NCBI GenBank assembly: GCA_002633005.1 | Contig: NMRA01000388.1 | Coordinates: forward strand, 280,931 to 344,930 | Direction of reading: 5' to 3' | From: Phoronis australis | Taxonomy: Eukaryota > Phoronida > Phoronidae | Length of the DNA: 64,000 bases | Shown here: one piece after another, positions 37,508 to 48,028 of the stretch | Position numbering within the stretch: position 1 is the stretch's first letter | Layout: each line of letters begins with the position of its first letter | Notes under the pieces: model-generated | What the model was told of the DNA's origin: nothing | What the model saw: only the letters and a program-made list of their open reading frames with translations | Database searches by the model: none | Program-made: the position numbers and the translations under genes

Positions 37508-37950
37508 AGCATGTTTGTTGACCATGAAAATATTAGTATAAACACCTCATTTTTCAAGTTAGCCTGCAGGAACACAAACTTAAGACGCAAATTACATTGT
37601 ATGGTAATGGCGGCACCTAATTTGCATAATTAGTTTTCAGAGTTGCATTTTTTAGTATTCATAAGTGATTTATTGCTCAAGAAGTATTTATAAGAAGTGT
37701 ACAGGTGAGACATTTCACCATTTTAAATGGTATATGGTGATTTCTATTACAAAAATACATCTGAAGTTGACAATTTGGCCGCCATTTTGTTTATGCAAAT
37801 TAGATGGTCAAAAATGCAAAATTCGGCTTGGAAACAGGGTTAGTTGAATTCGCCATACCCTGATTGTGTGAAAAAGTCTTGTTCCCAACTTTTACTAAAA
37901 AATGCTTCTAGAACCTTATACAGGGCTCTTTTCAGGAAATGCGTCTAGAC
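37508..37950 (-). repeat. Right inverted terminal repeat
   Basis: Reverse complement of the left end with substitutions and small indels. It is best conserved at 37777-37950, where TTTACTAAAAAATGC and TTTTGTTTATGCAAATTAGA are shared with the left arm. Confidence 0.75.
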
Positions 37951-38610
37951 TAAAACTGTCTTATTGAATTTAAAAGTCCAGTGAATTAACATGCCCACTT
38001 CGCCAAATGGGGGCTCCCTGGGTGAGCGCATCTTATCATCTCAGTAAGGAACAAGTTGAGTCCAGTTTTATAGCAGTTAGTGATCTTAATCTTTTGATAT
38101 AGACCGTTGGATATTTTAAAAACTACTCTCAGATTGCTCCATACTCAGACTGAAAGTGATTTCTAGACGTGGGAAAGACGGACAGTTCGTTTTGGTCGAG
38201 ACCATGCAAGTTCAATACATTGTGCTGACTCTGCGAGTCGTTTAATGCGCGGAATATCATCCGTTCCTTCCAGTACAAGAAACCCATTCTAATCTGTGTA
38301 AATAACACATTTGTATGAGTGATGTGGCACAATGTGATCTAAATCAAAATTATTTTGATAGCGCTTATCCTGGAGACGTCTACTATAAGAGGTGTGACAT
38401 GCGTCTGCACCCAGTTTACAACGTGGGTCACTTTTTCCATTTAGCTATAACTCCAACAAAGCTGTTACTTTCGGAGTTTTCAATCAATATGCTTATTGGA
38501 ATTATCTCAAATCGGCTTCTAGAAACTGCTTTAGTTCCTGCTACACGTAAGACAGCGGTCATTAGTTGCCGCTGAGCTGTGCAAGTACAAATGTACCACG
38601 TTATAGGAGT

Positions 38611-38762
38611 GGGTAGAGTTCAGCAACTATAGGACCTTGATAAAAAGCAAGAATTCGCGAGATTACGTGATATTTCCCCGTGTATTTTAAATGAGAACAT
38701 ACGACTTTGGCTAGATTTTAGGGAGGTCCTAGCGCAGGTCTTAGCGTTAATGAACTCTACCC
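38611..38762. repeat. Element bounded by 12-bp perfect inverted repeats
   Basis: GGGTAGAGTTCA at 38611-38622 and its reverse complement at 38751-38762. The segment encloses the left arm of the larger inverted pair with 39038-39145. Confidence 0.6.
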
Positions 38763-39145
38763 TCGCGGGTTCGTTTGCATGAATATTGCTGACGGAAAGT
38801 TGGTCTTACGCTCCCAATTCACAAGTGATGAATAAAGGTTTAGCCAAGTAATTATGCAGCCATCACAATCTAAAAACACTTTATAGCGGTTATCTGAGTA
38901 ACTACAGTAGAGTTATGTGTATACTCTCAGAGACTGCACTTTTGCTCAAGTGAGAGTTAACTATTTTTCATAAATAGTCAATGTGGAGTGCAATACTGCC
39001 TTTTCATAAAACAAATCTGGCCCAGGTGAGCGATCAGTAACGCTAGGACCTACCTAAAATCTAGTTCAAGTCAGGTGTGCGTATTTAAAATACACGGCTA
39101 TATCGCACGTAATCTCACGAAGTCTTTCTTTTTAGCGAGATCCTT
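38631..39145. repeat. Long inverted-repeat pair (~115-bp arms)
   Basis: Arm 1 (38631-38750) and the reverse complement of arm 2 (39038-39145) share GAGATTACGTG, CCGTGTATTTTAAAT, CTAGATTTTAGG and AGGTCCTAGCG. The spacer is about 290 bp. This looks like a foldback or MITE-type element; no coding capacity. Confidence 0.7.
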
Positions 39146-39149
39146 AAGC

Positions 39150-41284
39150 GTTTCCGATGGCGAGGCCCAGTGGAATTTCAACTCCAGCACGTGACCTATT
39201 TATTCTATTGTTAGAGTTTGTGACTCCGATGTTTCACGCGGTAGTCTGATCTCTGGATTTCCGGTTGTCTGTTGGATTGAGTTTTGATCGAGTGTTGTAG
39301 GTATCAAATCGAGCCTAACTTCATTGTTTCGTTTCCATTTTGTAGTTTTTGCTCATCACACGAGACTCTTGGAGTAATTTGTCCGCAAAATTAGCCAACA
39401 AACCCGACAATTACTTTGGTCATTCTTCATACGCACTCATTTGACCTGTTGCCTTGACTGGATACCGGGAACAGTTTGNCCCCCCCCTAAATCCGCCTAT
39501 GCTCTGTATTCCACAACTCGAAACAACACGGGGACAAGCGAGTGCAAAAAATCCCATCCATGCGCGATAGTGAAGTTGGCATTCCAGGTCTACAGTTGTA
39601 TGATCCAACCAATTCGAATGTCCGAATGTTTCTTCGTTCGGAGAAGTCAGGCTGAGTGAAGTTCTACATTTTTTAAGTAAGTGAACTCATTAAGTCGTAA
39701 AAACACTGAATAGATGTCAATGTTTTTAAAGCAATTCCCAAATTAACGACGTCTAAGGTTCGACGTTGCGTAACACCGATTGTAATTTACGAGATGAGCT
39801 ATTTGTTTCTGCTTTTTGTCGACTGGTAGCAGTTTCGTTGTGTATTGCGACTGTTTTCATGTTGTTAATTCAAGATGCGTATTGCCTTTAGCATGCCATT
39901 GCTTTGTACGTCCTGTACAGTGCTAATTTGACTAGGAAATCGTTTTTACTACATTAACGAAGAGGGTTTATTTAAGTTAGTCACTCCGGGTTTTGGCAAG
40001 ACAACAGTGACAGTTTAACGTTAACGGCAATTGCAAGCGTTTGTCATTTGACCCCTCGCGTTAGTGGCAAAAAACGTGTTTCTCACAGAGATTCTTCATT
40101 TTCTTTATTTACCCTCCTGGAACCCCCGCTTAGATCCGGCACTGTAGTGTTTTACCCTCACACAGTTACAGTCAGGGAGAACGAACCTTATCTATACCAA
40201 ATAAGGAAGTTGAAGGTTGGCTAGACCTCGTTCGAGTAACTGTAGGTAGACAGATTAGCCAATGGTTTGGTGCAGCAGTGAACCGCAGACGACGGTGCGC
40301 ACGTATGTCATCGTTATCAGAGTTAATGGCATTCAATTGTTTTGTTATCTTTGTCGCAGGGGTATTGCGAATGCTTGTTGCTAGCCACAAGAAATGAGGT
40401 CATTCGCTCTTAATGTGCCTACAGAGAATTCCTTCCGAGGTCTGCCTACCCAATGCCACATATTTATAGAAACGCTTCTTGATCCTCTTCTTGGCAGCAC
40501 ATTTTATCTAATATCATGTAACGACGGTCTTCTCTCTAAAAGCTCTTACACCTAAACAATTTCACCCGATGGAAAGTGTTTGGATCAACTGCTGGTGCCG
40601 ACATTTACTGTCCGCTGCAGTTAACCTTTCCTGTGGATTCCACTTGCTTTTAACGAAAACATCATTATTCAAAACCACTGACGTCTTCATATTTCGAGTT
40701 CTGCAGAGTGAAATTTGAACTTCTGCACCTTAAAATATCTCATGAACGCTTACAGGTCCAACCTGGTGAAACATGGAGGCATGCCAAGCCGTTTCCCAAC
40801 GAGCGGCTGACCACATATACATCCCATTCTCTCTGTTGTTGTAACAATTAGAACATACGTATATAGTACAAGACGGCTCATTTTGTTAACAGCAAAAATG
40901 ACTGGTAGTAACTTTTATGGCGGTGAAGTACTAGTGACATGGTTTTGCCACCTTACTAATCTTTCTGTTTAGTAGGTTCATTTCGTTGTTGCATTAGTAA
41001 CCGAAATTTGTTATGCATGAGACGAACACATGAAACACGTTTCGCAATTCATGCAGCAATTTATTGTCGTGGCTGCTGTAGCCTGTACACCATTGGCACG
41101 ACATATTTCCTTATCGCAGCTCGTTTGAGGTCAATTATATTCGTGAACCAAACACGTGCCAAATCCCACGGCACACTTGTGTGAATCAAAATAGTAGTTG
41201 TCAAAATCCCGTCTCGGGGAACACACGTCCTTTAAAGCGTGAAATTCGTTTTTCAGGCAGACGCATACAACTATATTATCTAAG
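39150..41284. other. Intergenic DNA upstream of the TPR-TIR gene
   Basis: About 2.1 kb with one N at 39479 next to a C run. No ORF with recognisable content. A short A/T-rich stretch (CAACTATATTATC) lies 10-25 bp before the TPR-TIR start codon. Confidence 0.5.
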
Positions 41285-43289
41285 ATGGCGCAGACGACTT
41301 TGGATAAAATAGACGGCATTTGTAGTGCCTGGTTTAGGTTGAATTGTGACAAAAGAATCCTACAAAATATCATGTTTCGTTTCGAATCAGAACACCAACA
41401 CGAGCCAGATAGTCGGCGACTCGCGGTTATGAACATAGTTGGCTACATTTATCACGAACTCAACGTGAAGGGAATTCTGGGCTCCGCGTCACAGTGCTTC
41501 GAGCGAGTATTAAGTGAAGACCCAGACAACCTCAACGCTCTTAAGAGTCTCGTTCACATTCACCGCACGACGTCACCTGAAAAGGAGTTCAAGTATCAGA
41601 GGCATTTGGACCGCTTATGGCAGTGCGATCGGGTTTTGCAAGAGCAACTCATTGCCAGATGCATGTTCGAGCATGCAGTGTATATGAGTGTGCGTGAGGA
41701 GTCATTTCTACGCGACAATCATCAGCAGATTATCAAAACCTTCGAGAAATGCATCAGGATTGGGAAAGAAAGTAAAGTTACGAAATGCGAATTAGAGTTA
41801 TGGATGTATGAGTTGGGAATTCTTTACGTTCGTTTAGATTCTCTTTCAACTAAAGAACCAAAACTGACACAAGTTACCGAGAGACAATGGCTGGTAAAAA
41901 GCTTGGAGACGCTTTATGAAGTAGCAACAAGTGGTTCTTGCGAAAGACGAAGAGCTGACTGTAGCCTTCACAATGCATTTTTGGATTGTAAAGGCAAGTC
42001 ATGGAGCTATTTGGGTGTTGCACTAATGCGTCGACTCGAGACCCAAGGTTTTGCTATCAAAGACGTAGCTCAAAGCATTGGAGGCGAATTCTGCACACTC
42101 AATGGAATGCAATGTTTTGAGAAAGCTTTAAGTATTTCGCCAAACCAACCCTCTGTTCTGAGACGGGTTGGACAGGCTTATATGCGAACAGGTGAGATGG
42201 ATAAAGCAAAAGAATATCTTTGGAAGTCCGTTAAAATTCAGCCCACTGGTTACGCCTACAGTCTTCTTGGACAATGGTACTTTAAAAATTACCAAAATGA
42301 AAGAAAGTAAAGATGATCTGGATTCGTCGATCAAGTATCTTAATCTTGCAAGAAAGGGCTCCTGTGACATGTATACAATGTTTAAATGTCTCATAGAAGC
42401 ATACAAGGTCAGTGGTAACTTGAAGAAGGCCAAAAAGTATTGCGAAACGTGCGCAGGAACATTCGAAGGATCCCGAGAAGCTGATCTCTACAGGTTATGG
42501 GCTAAGCTACTTCGTGAAACTAAAAACATAGCGATTGCTGAGCAAAAAGAGCAACGGGCTAAGAAGATAAGTGATGGACAGAATCCGGAAGAAGTCAAAG
42601 ATTTTGGAGTTCACTACGCCAAGAGTGATGAGGAACGTGTAGAGAGATTTGTTAAACAAGTAGAAGGAACCATGGAGGTGTCGGGCTACTTTTTAGGTAG
42701 AGATCTTACACCTGGTAATTACTTTCTTGATGGTCTGATAGGGTTAGAGAAAAAATGCAAGTACGTGTTCGTATTTTGCACAGAAAATTACAATTCGCGT
42801 TTTGAAAACGAATTGAATAAAATAATGCATCGGAGATTGGAAAGAGAGCATAGGTCTGTAATACCGCTGGTTTTTGGCAATGCCATAGTACCGGAGTGTA
42901 TAGCGGATGTTAAAAGAATTAATTACGATGAAAGTCAGCAGTGTTTTGATGAACTGGAAGAGGTGTTTCACGGGAAGAAGAGCCTAAGGAGGCGAATTGT
43001 ACATATTATGAGGGGCACGAATCAACCCATGACATTTGTCCGTTATGTGACTCTCGCAATGGCCTTTCTTGTTGGTCGCGTAACAACTTGGATATCGGAA
43101 TACGTTACCAGCGGAAAGAAATGGTCAAGACATGTTTTGTTTGGACTAATATCAGTCACTTTTCTGACAGGAATGTTGATTATGGGGCTGGTGGACAAAT
43201 TCAGACCTTATGGCATGCGCAGAACTGTCGTACAGTACGTCATACTTGTAATAATTGCCTATTTCGCCGGACTAAATGGACATTACTAG
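41285..43289 (+). CDS. TPR-TIR membrane protein (one frame break)
   Basis: Apparently intronless. Frame 1 (41285-42310, 341 codons) holds TPR-type helices: VGYIYHELNVKG..ASQCFERVLSEDPDNLNAL near residue 50, and VLRRVGQAYMRTGEMDKAKEY near 295. The frame then breaks in an A-rich run (42284-42297) and coding continues in the next frame to 43289, about 666 codons overall. The second part has another TPR-like hairpin (AYKVSGNLKKAKKYCE), then a TIR domain (about residues 436-561, 42594-42971): box-1-like VKDFGVHYAKSDEE, box-2 GRDLTPG, YVFVFCTENY, and SRFENEL with a Glu at the place of the TIR-family conserved glutamate. Three hydrophobic segments follow (about 582-603, 615-635, 646-664). The TPR part resembles TTC22-like and IFIT-like proteins. 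Membrane-anchored innate-immune signalling or an NADase role is inference. The ATG has A at -3. Confidence 0.85.
42594..42971 (+). other. TIR domain of the TPR-TIR protein
   Basis: Boxes seen in order: first strand with acidic end (HYAKSDEE), loop RDLTPG equivalent to the TLR/MyD88 'RDxxPG' box 2, strand CKYVFVFCTENY, helix with ENEL, strand SVIPLVFG, and a C-terminal helix. A box-3 Phe-Trp is not seen, which is common in diverged TIRs. Confidence 0.8.
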
Positions 43290-43648
43290 AATAGTTGTGA
43301 CTCGTCCAGTTACATTTTGATCGCGAACCGTGAAATGGAGAGAGATTTCATTCTTCAACCTTCTGGAGCTGTGAAAAACATGGCGGAAAGATAGCAATCG
43401 TCAAAGGAAAGTTAAAACATCTCGACCGTGAGAAATCCTATAGACATTGAGCCCGTTCAATGTCTTACAGGCACTCACTGACTTGTCTTCTGCATGAAAA
43501 AATGAAAAGTGATATGATTCTTTTGCTCCAAACCAATTATTTATTATTCTGGTTTGACACTAAGCTGAAGTAAAATCTTGACAAAAACAATTACGCCGCT
43601 ATTGTTAATGTTTTTTAATATATATATTGATTGTCCAGACAATAATAC

Positions 43649-43686
43649 AAAGCCAGTCTGAGGTTTGGCCCCTCAGATCTGGCTTT
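43649..43686 (+). other. Hairpin in the presumed 3' UTR
   Basis: AAAGCCAG and CTGAGG pair with CCTCAG and CTGGCTTT around a short loop (TTTGGCC), giving a stem of about 14-15 bp with a one-base bulge. It lies between the TPR-TIR stop codon and the AATAAA. Confidence 0.6.
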
Positions 43687-43717
43687 AACAACAGTGTATA
43701 ATATTATAATATTGACC

Positions 43718-43743
43718 AATAAATTTACGTATACGGTAATAAA
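43718..43743 (+). terminator. Polyadenylation signals of the TPR-TIR gene
   Basis: Two AATAAA hexamers at 43718-43723 and 43738-43743, about 430-450 bp after the stop codon. These are the first such signals downstream that fit a 3' UTR. Confidence 0.5.
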
Positions 43744-45660
43744 ATGCAATGGAAACGGGGAATGGGGGCCGGGGGAAGGACTTTAACGCGCCATTAATAC
43801 ATTCAAGCTGTGCTGATATGATGTCTGATGAAATTATGTGTTATATAAATACATAGGCTTACATATGAAATAAATAATAACAGTAGAACTTCATTCATTT
43901 CTAGAATAATAATTAAAAGAATGCGTGCAGATCTCTCCATTTATCCACATTTGTGTCCGAGGTATCTATTAAAATTGTGTTTATAAAGGTTTGTAACTTC
44001 AACTTCTTTTAATTTCTGAATTTTATTACCATAATTAAGCTGTTAAACTTCTTTGTCATTTTGACCAAAATATATTCCTAGACTTTTTATAGGTTTCCGT
44101 GGCCAAGAGATCTTGTACATTTTCTGAAGACAATGGGCCCCACCTATTGTTAATGTTGATTGCGGCATTGTTTCGTCATTCACCGTTTACTCAAAAAGGT
44201 ATTTCAGTTGCATTGTCGTTGTTGCCCATTTTGTCTACTTCAGAAAAGAGAAAACAGGTCCGACCTCGCTAAACTCGGATCTAGGATGTCTTAAGGGTGT
44301 ACTCGGCCTCAATTTTTAAAAGACGAAATCTCGAGATGGCTCCTAAACGACATTGCGGAGCATATTTTTGTTGAGCTCAGAGTGCTGGGCCTGGGCACCT
44401 GAAACCATCCCATATTCTCCTGTAGTCCCAGGGCTTGTCCCATAGGAATAAATTCTTGACAAATCAAGTGGAATTGTCTTCTCATGTAGCCACTGCGGTG
44501 GGTATTTCATTTCGGCCACGTACTTTAATCTTGGATATGTATTCAGATACGTTCATTGATCGTCATGCTCAATTGGGTGTTACGAAAATAGTTGTAACCC
44601 GTAAGGCTACTAGGCAGGGGCAATTCTTTCCGTTGTATAGACCCTATGTATGAAAATGAACCCTGGCGACAAGTGAACGAGTTTGTCTTATCACTACATT
44701 TATTTTATCACCTCTGTGCGGGGTTCTTTCCTCCTGAACTGCTGCGAACAAGTGTGAATTATAAATGGTTATTCAAAAAAAGTTATCTGTTCTTCGGACG
44801 GTTTTTTGTATGAGACACACACGTAATAAATTTTCTTAAGGAATGATTATAAGGATCTGTTTTATGAGTAAGCTGTGTGTTCAATAATAATAAAGGCTTA
44901 GCTTTTCTTTAAAACTATGAATAACATGTGCATTTTGTAATATTCATAAACGCTGTCAGCTATGCGTTTAGTACAATATTTCTTTTGATATGACTTAGTA
45001 ACATTTCCGTAGAACCCGATCATGTTCCAAATTATTTCTTTTCTTCCCTTCCTCAGACGTGTAAGGACTATTATTAGGGAATATTTCGACCAGCAGAAAA
45101 ATATTATGATAACGCGTCTTCTTTCAAAGTCAGTAGCGAAGATCAAATGTTGGTGTAGAGACGTGAAATTTTAGAGGCACCTGTATTAATTCAACATTAG
45201 CTAAACAACCACAAAGAAATCTGTAACTTACTTTCGTCGGGATCACTTTTTGATGGTGGTGTACCACCAGAGAATAAACACATAGCGTCTACACCCCTAA
45301 GATTAGAACGGTACCATTTGCAGATGGCTTAATGAAAAGGTCACTTTTCGAAGAGGTTTGTTCTCATAAAATACCCGCTTCCGTTGCATTTTTAACGCAG
45401 TGACACTGTCGAATGTGTTTCATTGAGGATGGCGTTGTTTTCCAGTTTGATGAGACCATGGCGCTGGCTTGTCGGTAAACAATTTCAAAATGAAAGTTTT
45501 ATATATTTGGTTGACTTACGCCAGTGAGTCCGCAAGAAGATGTTATACATTTGAACGTTTATGCTATACATTTTATGGAGGCCTAGACTGCCGTTATTTA
45601 AACTCAAATTCTGAATGACTGACTGAAAGGAAAAAAGAACTCACCCGCATTAATTTCAGC
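43744..45660. other. Intergenic/intronic DNA
   Basis: No supported gene. One weak candidate first exon lies on the minus strand at 45232-45283 (see findings). Confidence 0.45.
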
Positions 45661-45668
45661 CAAGGCCT

Positions 45669-45733
45669 CGTGTGTTGGTGTGTGCGTGTGTTTGTGTGTG
45701 TGTGCGTGTGCGAGCGTGCGTGCGTGCTTGTGT
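45669..45733. repeat. (TG)n/(GCGT)n microsatellite
   Basis: Imperfect TG-rich run with interspersed GC steps. Confidence 0.9.
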
Positions 45734-46159
45734 AAGCCATTAAAACATGATAACGGCACCGTACAAGAAAATTAATTTCCGCTTTTAAAAGGATTTCAAT
45801 TATTAGTTTAAGTTCAGGTAGCTTTTCAATAACCCATGTCATTTTTTTATTTTTACATATGTGTCTTTGTTTAAGCGGCTGTAATGGATACATATACTTA
45901 TTTCGTTGACCCCCACGTTTTTTTGAATATTTACACTAGGCAAAAACCGAAATAAAAAATATGAAAATTTCAAAAATCGACTATGGATTAAAACTGCGTC
46001 GAGCCCATTAAACAAAACAAACTTTGCTCTGCTGCGATGTCAACGAGGCGCATAAAAATTACTATGCAATTAAATTAAAATAATGCTGGTAAATATGATA
46101 ATACGAAAAGAATTGGGAATAAAGGGGTATTATCGGAGAGTAAAGGCATTTTCTGAATT

Positions 46160-46320
46160 AAGGTTCAACGCGGAATCGAACCTGTAACTCCCGTAGTCGC
46201 ACTCTAACGTTCGATACATGGCAAAGTAGTTTATACGTATTTCAGTGGTAAAGTTACTGGCCTCGATTTCAGCGAATGCCTGGCAGACAACGACGAGATT
46301 GTCAGATTCGTAGCAAAAAT
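46160..46320 (-). repeat. SINE-like repeat, copy 2
   Basis: It shares the core of copy 1 at 9.9 kb (minus strand: CTCGTCGTTGTCTGCCAGGC, then ATCGAGGCC) and a following segment ending in a B-box-like GGTTCGATTCC. An ORF across it is a shadow. Confidence 0.6.
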
Positions 46321-46720
46321 ACAAAAACAGGGAATTTATTCTTTCAAAGCTCTGATAACATCTATGAGGCTTTCCACGTCCAATAACAACCCTCAAAATA
46401 TGCATATAAATTTTGCAACAGTAAGATTGTTAATCTCCCTTTAACTATTTGCTGAAAATAATCTCTATGTTTTTCACATGCCAAATTAATGGTTACGGAA
46501 ATGCTTTTTCCGGGACCGGCCGACGACAAGTGACTTCATTTTCAGTGATTTGTGCATGCTGGTCCCGTGGAGGCATGGGGTAGCTCACCTGAAATATGAT
46601 GAATATTACAACTACGTCTATGAAATATTAACTCTAAAGATAATTCATGGATGCAACACCAGTCCATCGGAAGTTACTATTATTGCTACAAAAATTAATT
46701 TGAAAAGACCACAGAGCATC

Positions 46721-46775
46721 GGTTTTGGAACGAATTTTAAAAATTTTAATTTTTTTTAGAATTCGTTCCAAAACC
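46721..46775. repeat. Perfect 16-bp inverted repeat (hairpin)
   Basis: GGTTTTGGAACGAATT at 46721-46736 and its exact reverse complement at 46760-46775, separated by 23 bp of A/T. It may be the fused ends of a small element or a cruciform-forming site. Confidence 0.75.
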
Positions 46776-47936
46776 TTAAAAGGTGTACTATAATTCTCAT
46801 TCACATGGTTTCAGAGAACATGTTCTCTGTCAAGAGCAGGTTAACTGGTCGTGATCCTTTCATAAATTTCCGGTACTGGTTCAACGGTTATTATTTTTAC
46901 AGGTGTGCGATACACGACGAGCAAAGTTGAGGCTGGTCTTTACACTGACTTATTTTGTGATCTTCGGTTATTGATTAAAAACGCATCAATTTCAGCCGAG
47001 GCCTCTTGTTTTTTTGTTTTTTTTTTGAGAAGCTGCATAGAAGCACGTTGGCAAATGTAGGCAATGTTTGAAACGCCGTGATTAGCGAAGCGATGGATAA
47101 AAAATAACCCGCGTCATAACATTTGCTCGTTTCAGGTAAATTTTCTTTTTTGAAAAAGTAGCCAACTAAATAATATGGAACCATTGACTCCATTTTCAAA
47201 ACAGAGACCAAAACCAACGATGCTTTTGTGGCCAAATTGGAGTTTAATTGCCGCGTGTCATCGACAACTTCTAGATCATACCATTGAACGTATTATCTTT
47301 TATGTAATCGGAGCCAAGTTTTGATGAAGGAGTGCTAATATAGTATTAACAGTAAAATTATGCGTATCAATTTTAACGCAGCCTCTCAGTTGCGCTCCGG
47401 CTATCATTCCCGTAGGATGCCGGATTACGTTAACCTCTCGTAGATATACATTGGTGTTTAATCCCTTGTGAACGATGCGAAGTAGAAGAGCGCCTCGTAT
47501 ATAATTTATTCACACCATACACTAGGCCTGTTAGTGCGCCCAGAGCTAAGCGTAAAACGCCAATGCATTTTTTCAGGACGTTAAGCTTAGAAATCACAAT
47601 ACAGTTTTGTCAATGAGGCATAGCGGATCATGACACTGAACTACGTGGCTGTAGTCAGGTACATGTAACTCCACCGAGGCGTATACAAAAGTGCGCCAAA
47701 CCAGTGAGTTCATTGGTCTTATTGGTCCTTTATGTTGCATTGGGACATTTCTTTTTGGATGTTCGGCGGCACCTCTTTTTTCTTCGTTATATAGTACGTG
47801 CATTATGTTAATGGTTGGTGGATTTGAGATCAATCAATTTGCGTTCTGTAATTTTCGCTTTAGTTTTCCATACCTCTCGCTCTATCAAATGAACCATTCT
47901 TCGGCAAGAATCATGTCAACATTCGGCCAAGGTCAG
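46776..47936. other. Intergenic DNA
   Basis: Nothing recognised in this 1.2 kb. Confidence 0.5.
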
Positions 47937-48028
47937 ACATGTACAGTGGTCAGCAATGCACATGTACAGTGGTCAGCAATGCACATGTACAGTGGTCAGC
48001 AATGCACATGTACAGTGGTCAGCAATGC
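47937..48028. repeat. 23-bp tandem repeat, four copies
   Basis: Four perfect units of ACATGTACAGTGGTCAGCAATGC joined end to end (unit given as ACATGTACAGTGG plus TCAGCAATGC). The unit is not a multiple of three, so the ORF across it is not selected coding sequence. Confidence 0.95.

Larger units (their letters stand above)
35082..37950. mobile_element. DNA transposon with long inverted ends, degenerate
   Basis: The ends read GTCTAGACGC at 35082 and GCGTCTAGAC at 37950, each flanked by TA, consistent with a TA target duplication. Inverted similarity continues inward about 430 bp on each side, including a shared ATGGTCAAAAA and AAAATGG(C)CGCC block. The interior holds a broken gene on the plus strand and an assembly gap. 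Non-identical ends and stops in the gene indicate an old, inactive copy. I cannot assign a superfamily. Confidence 0.8.
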
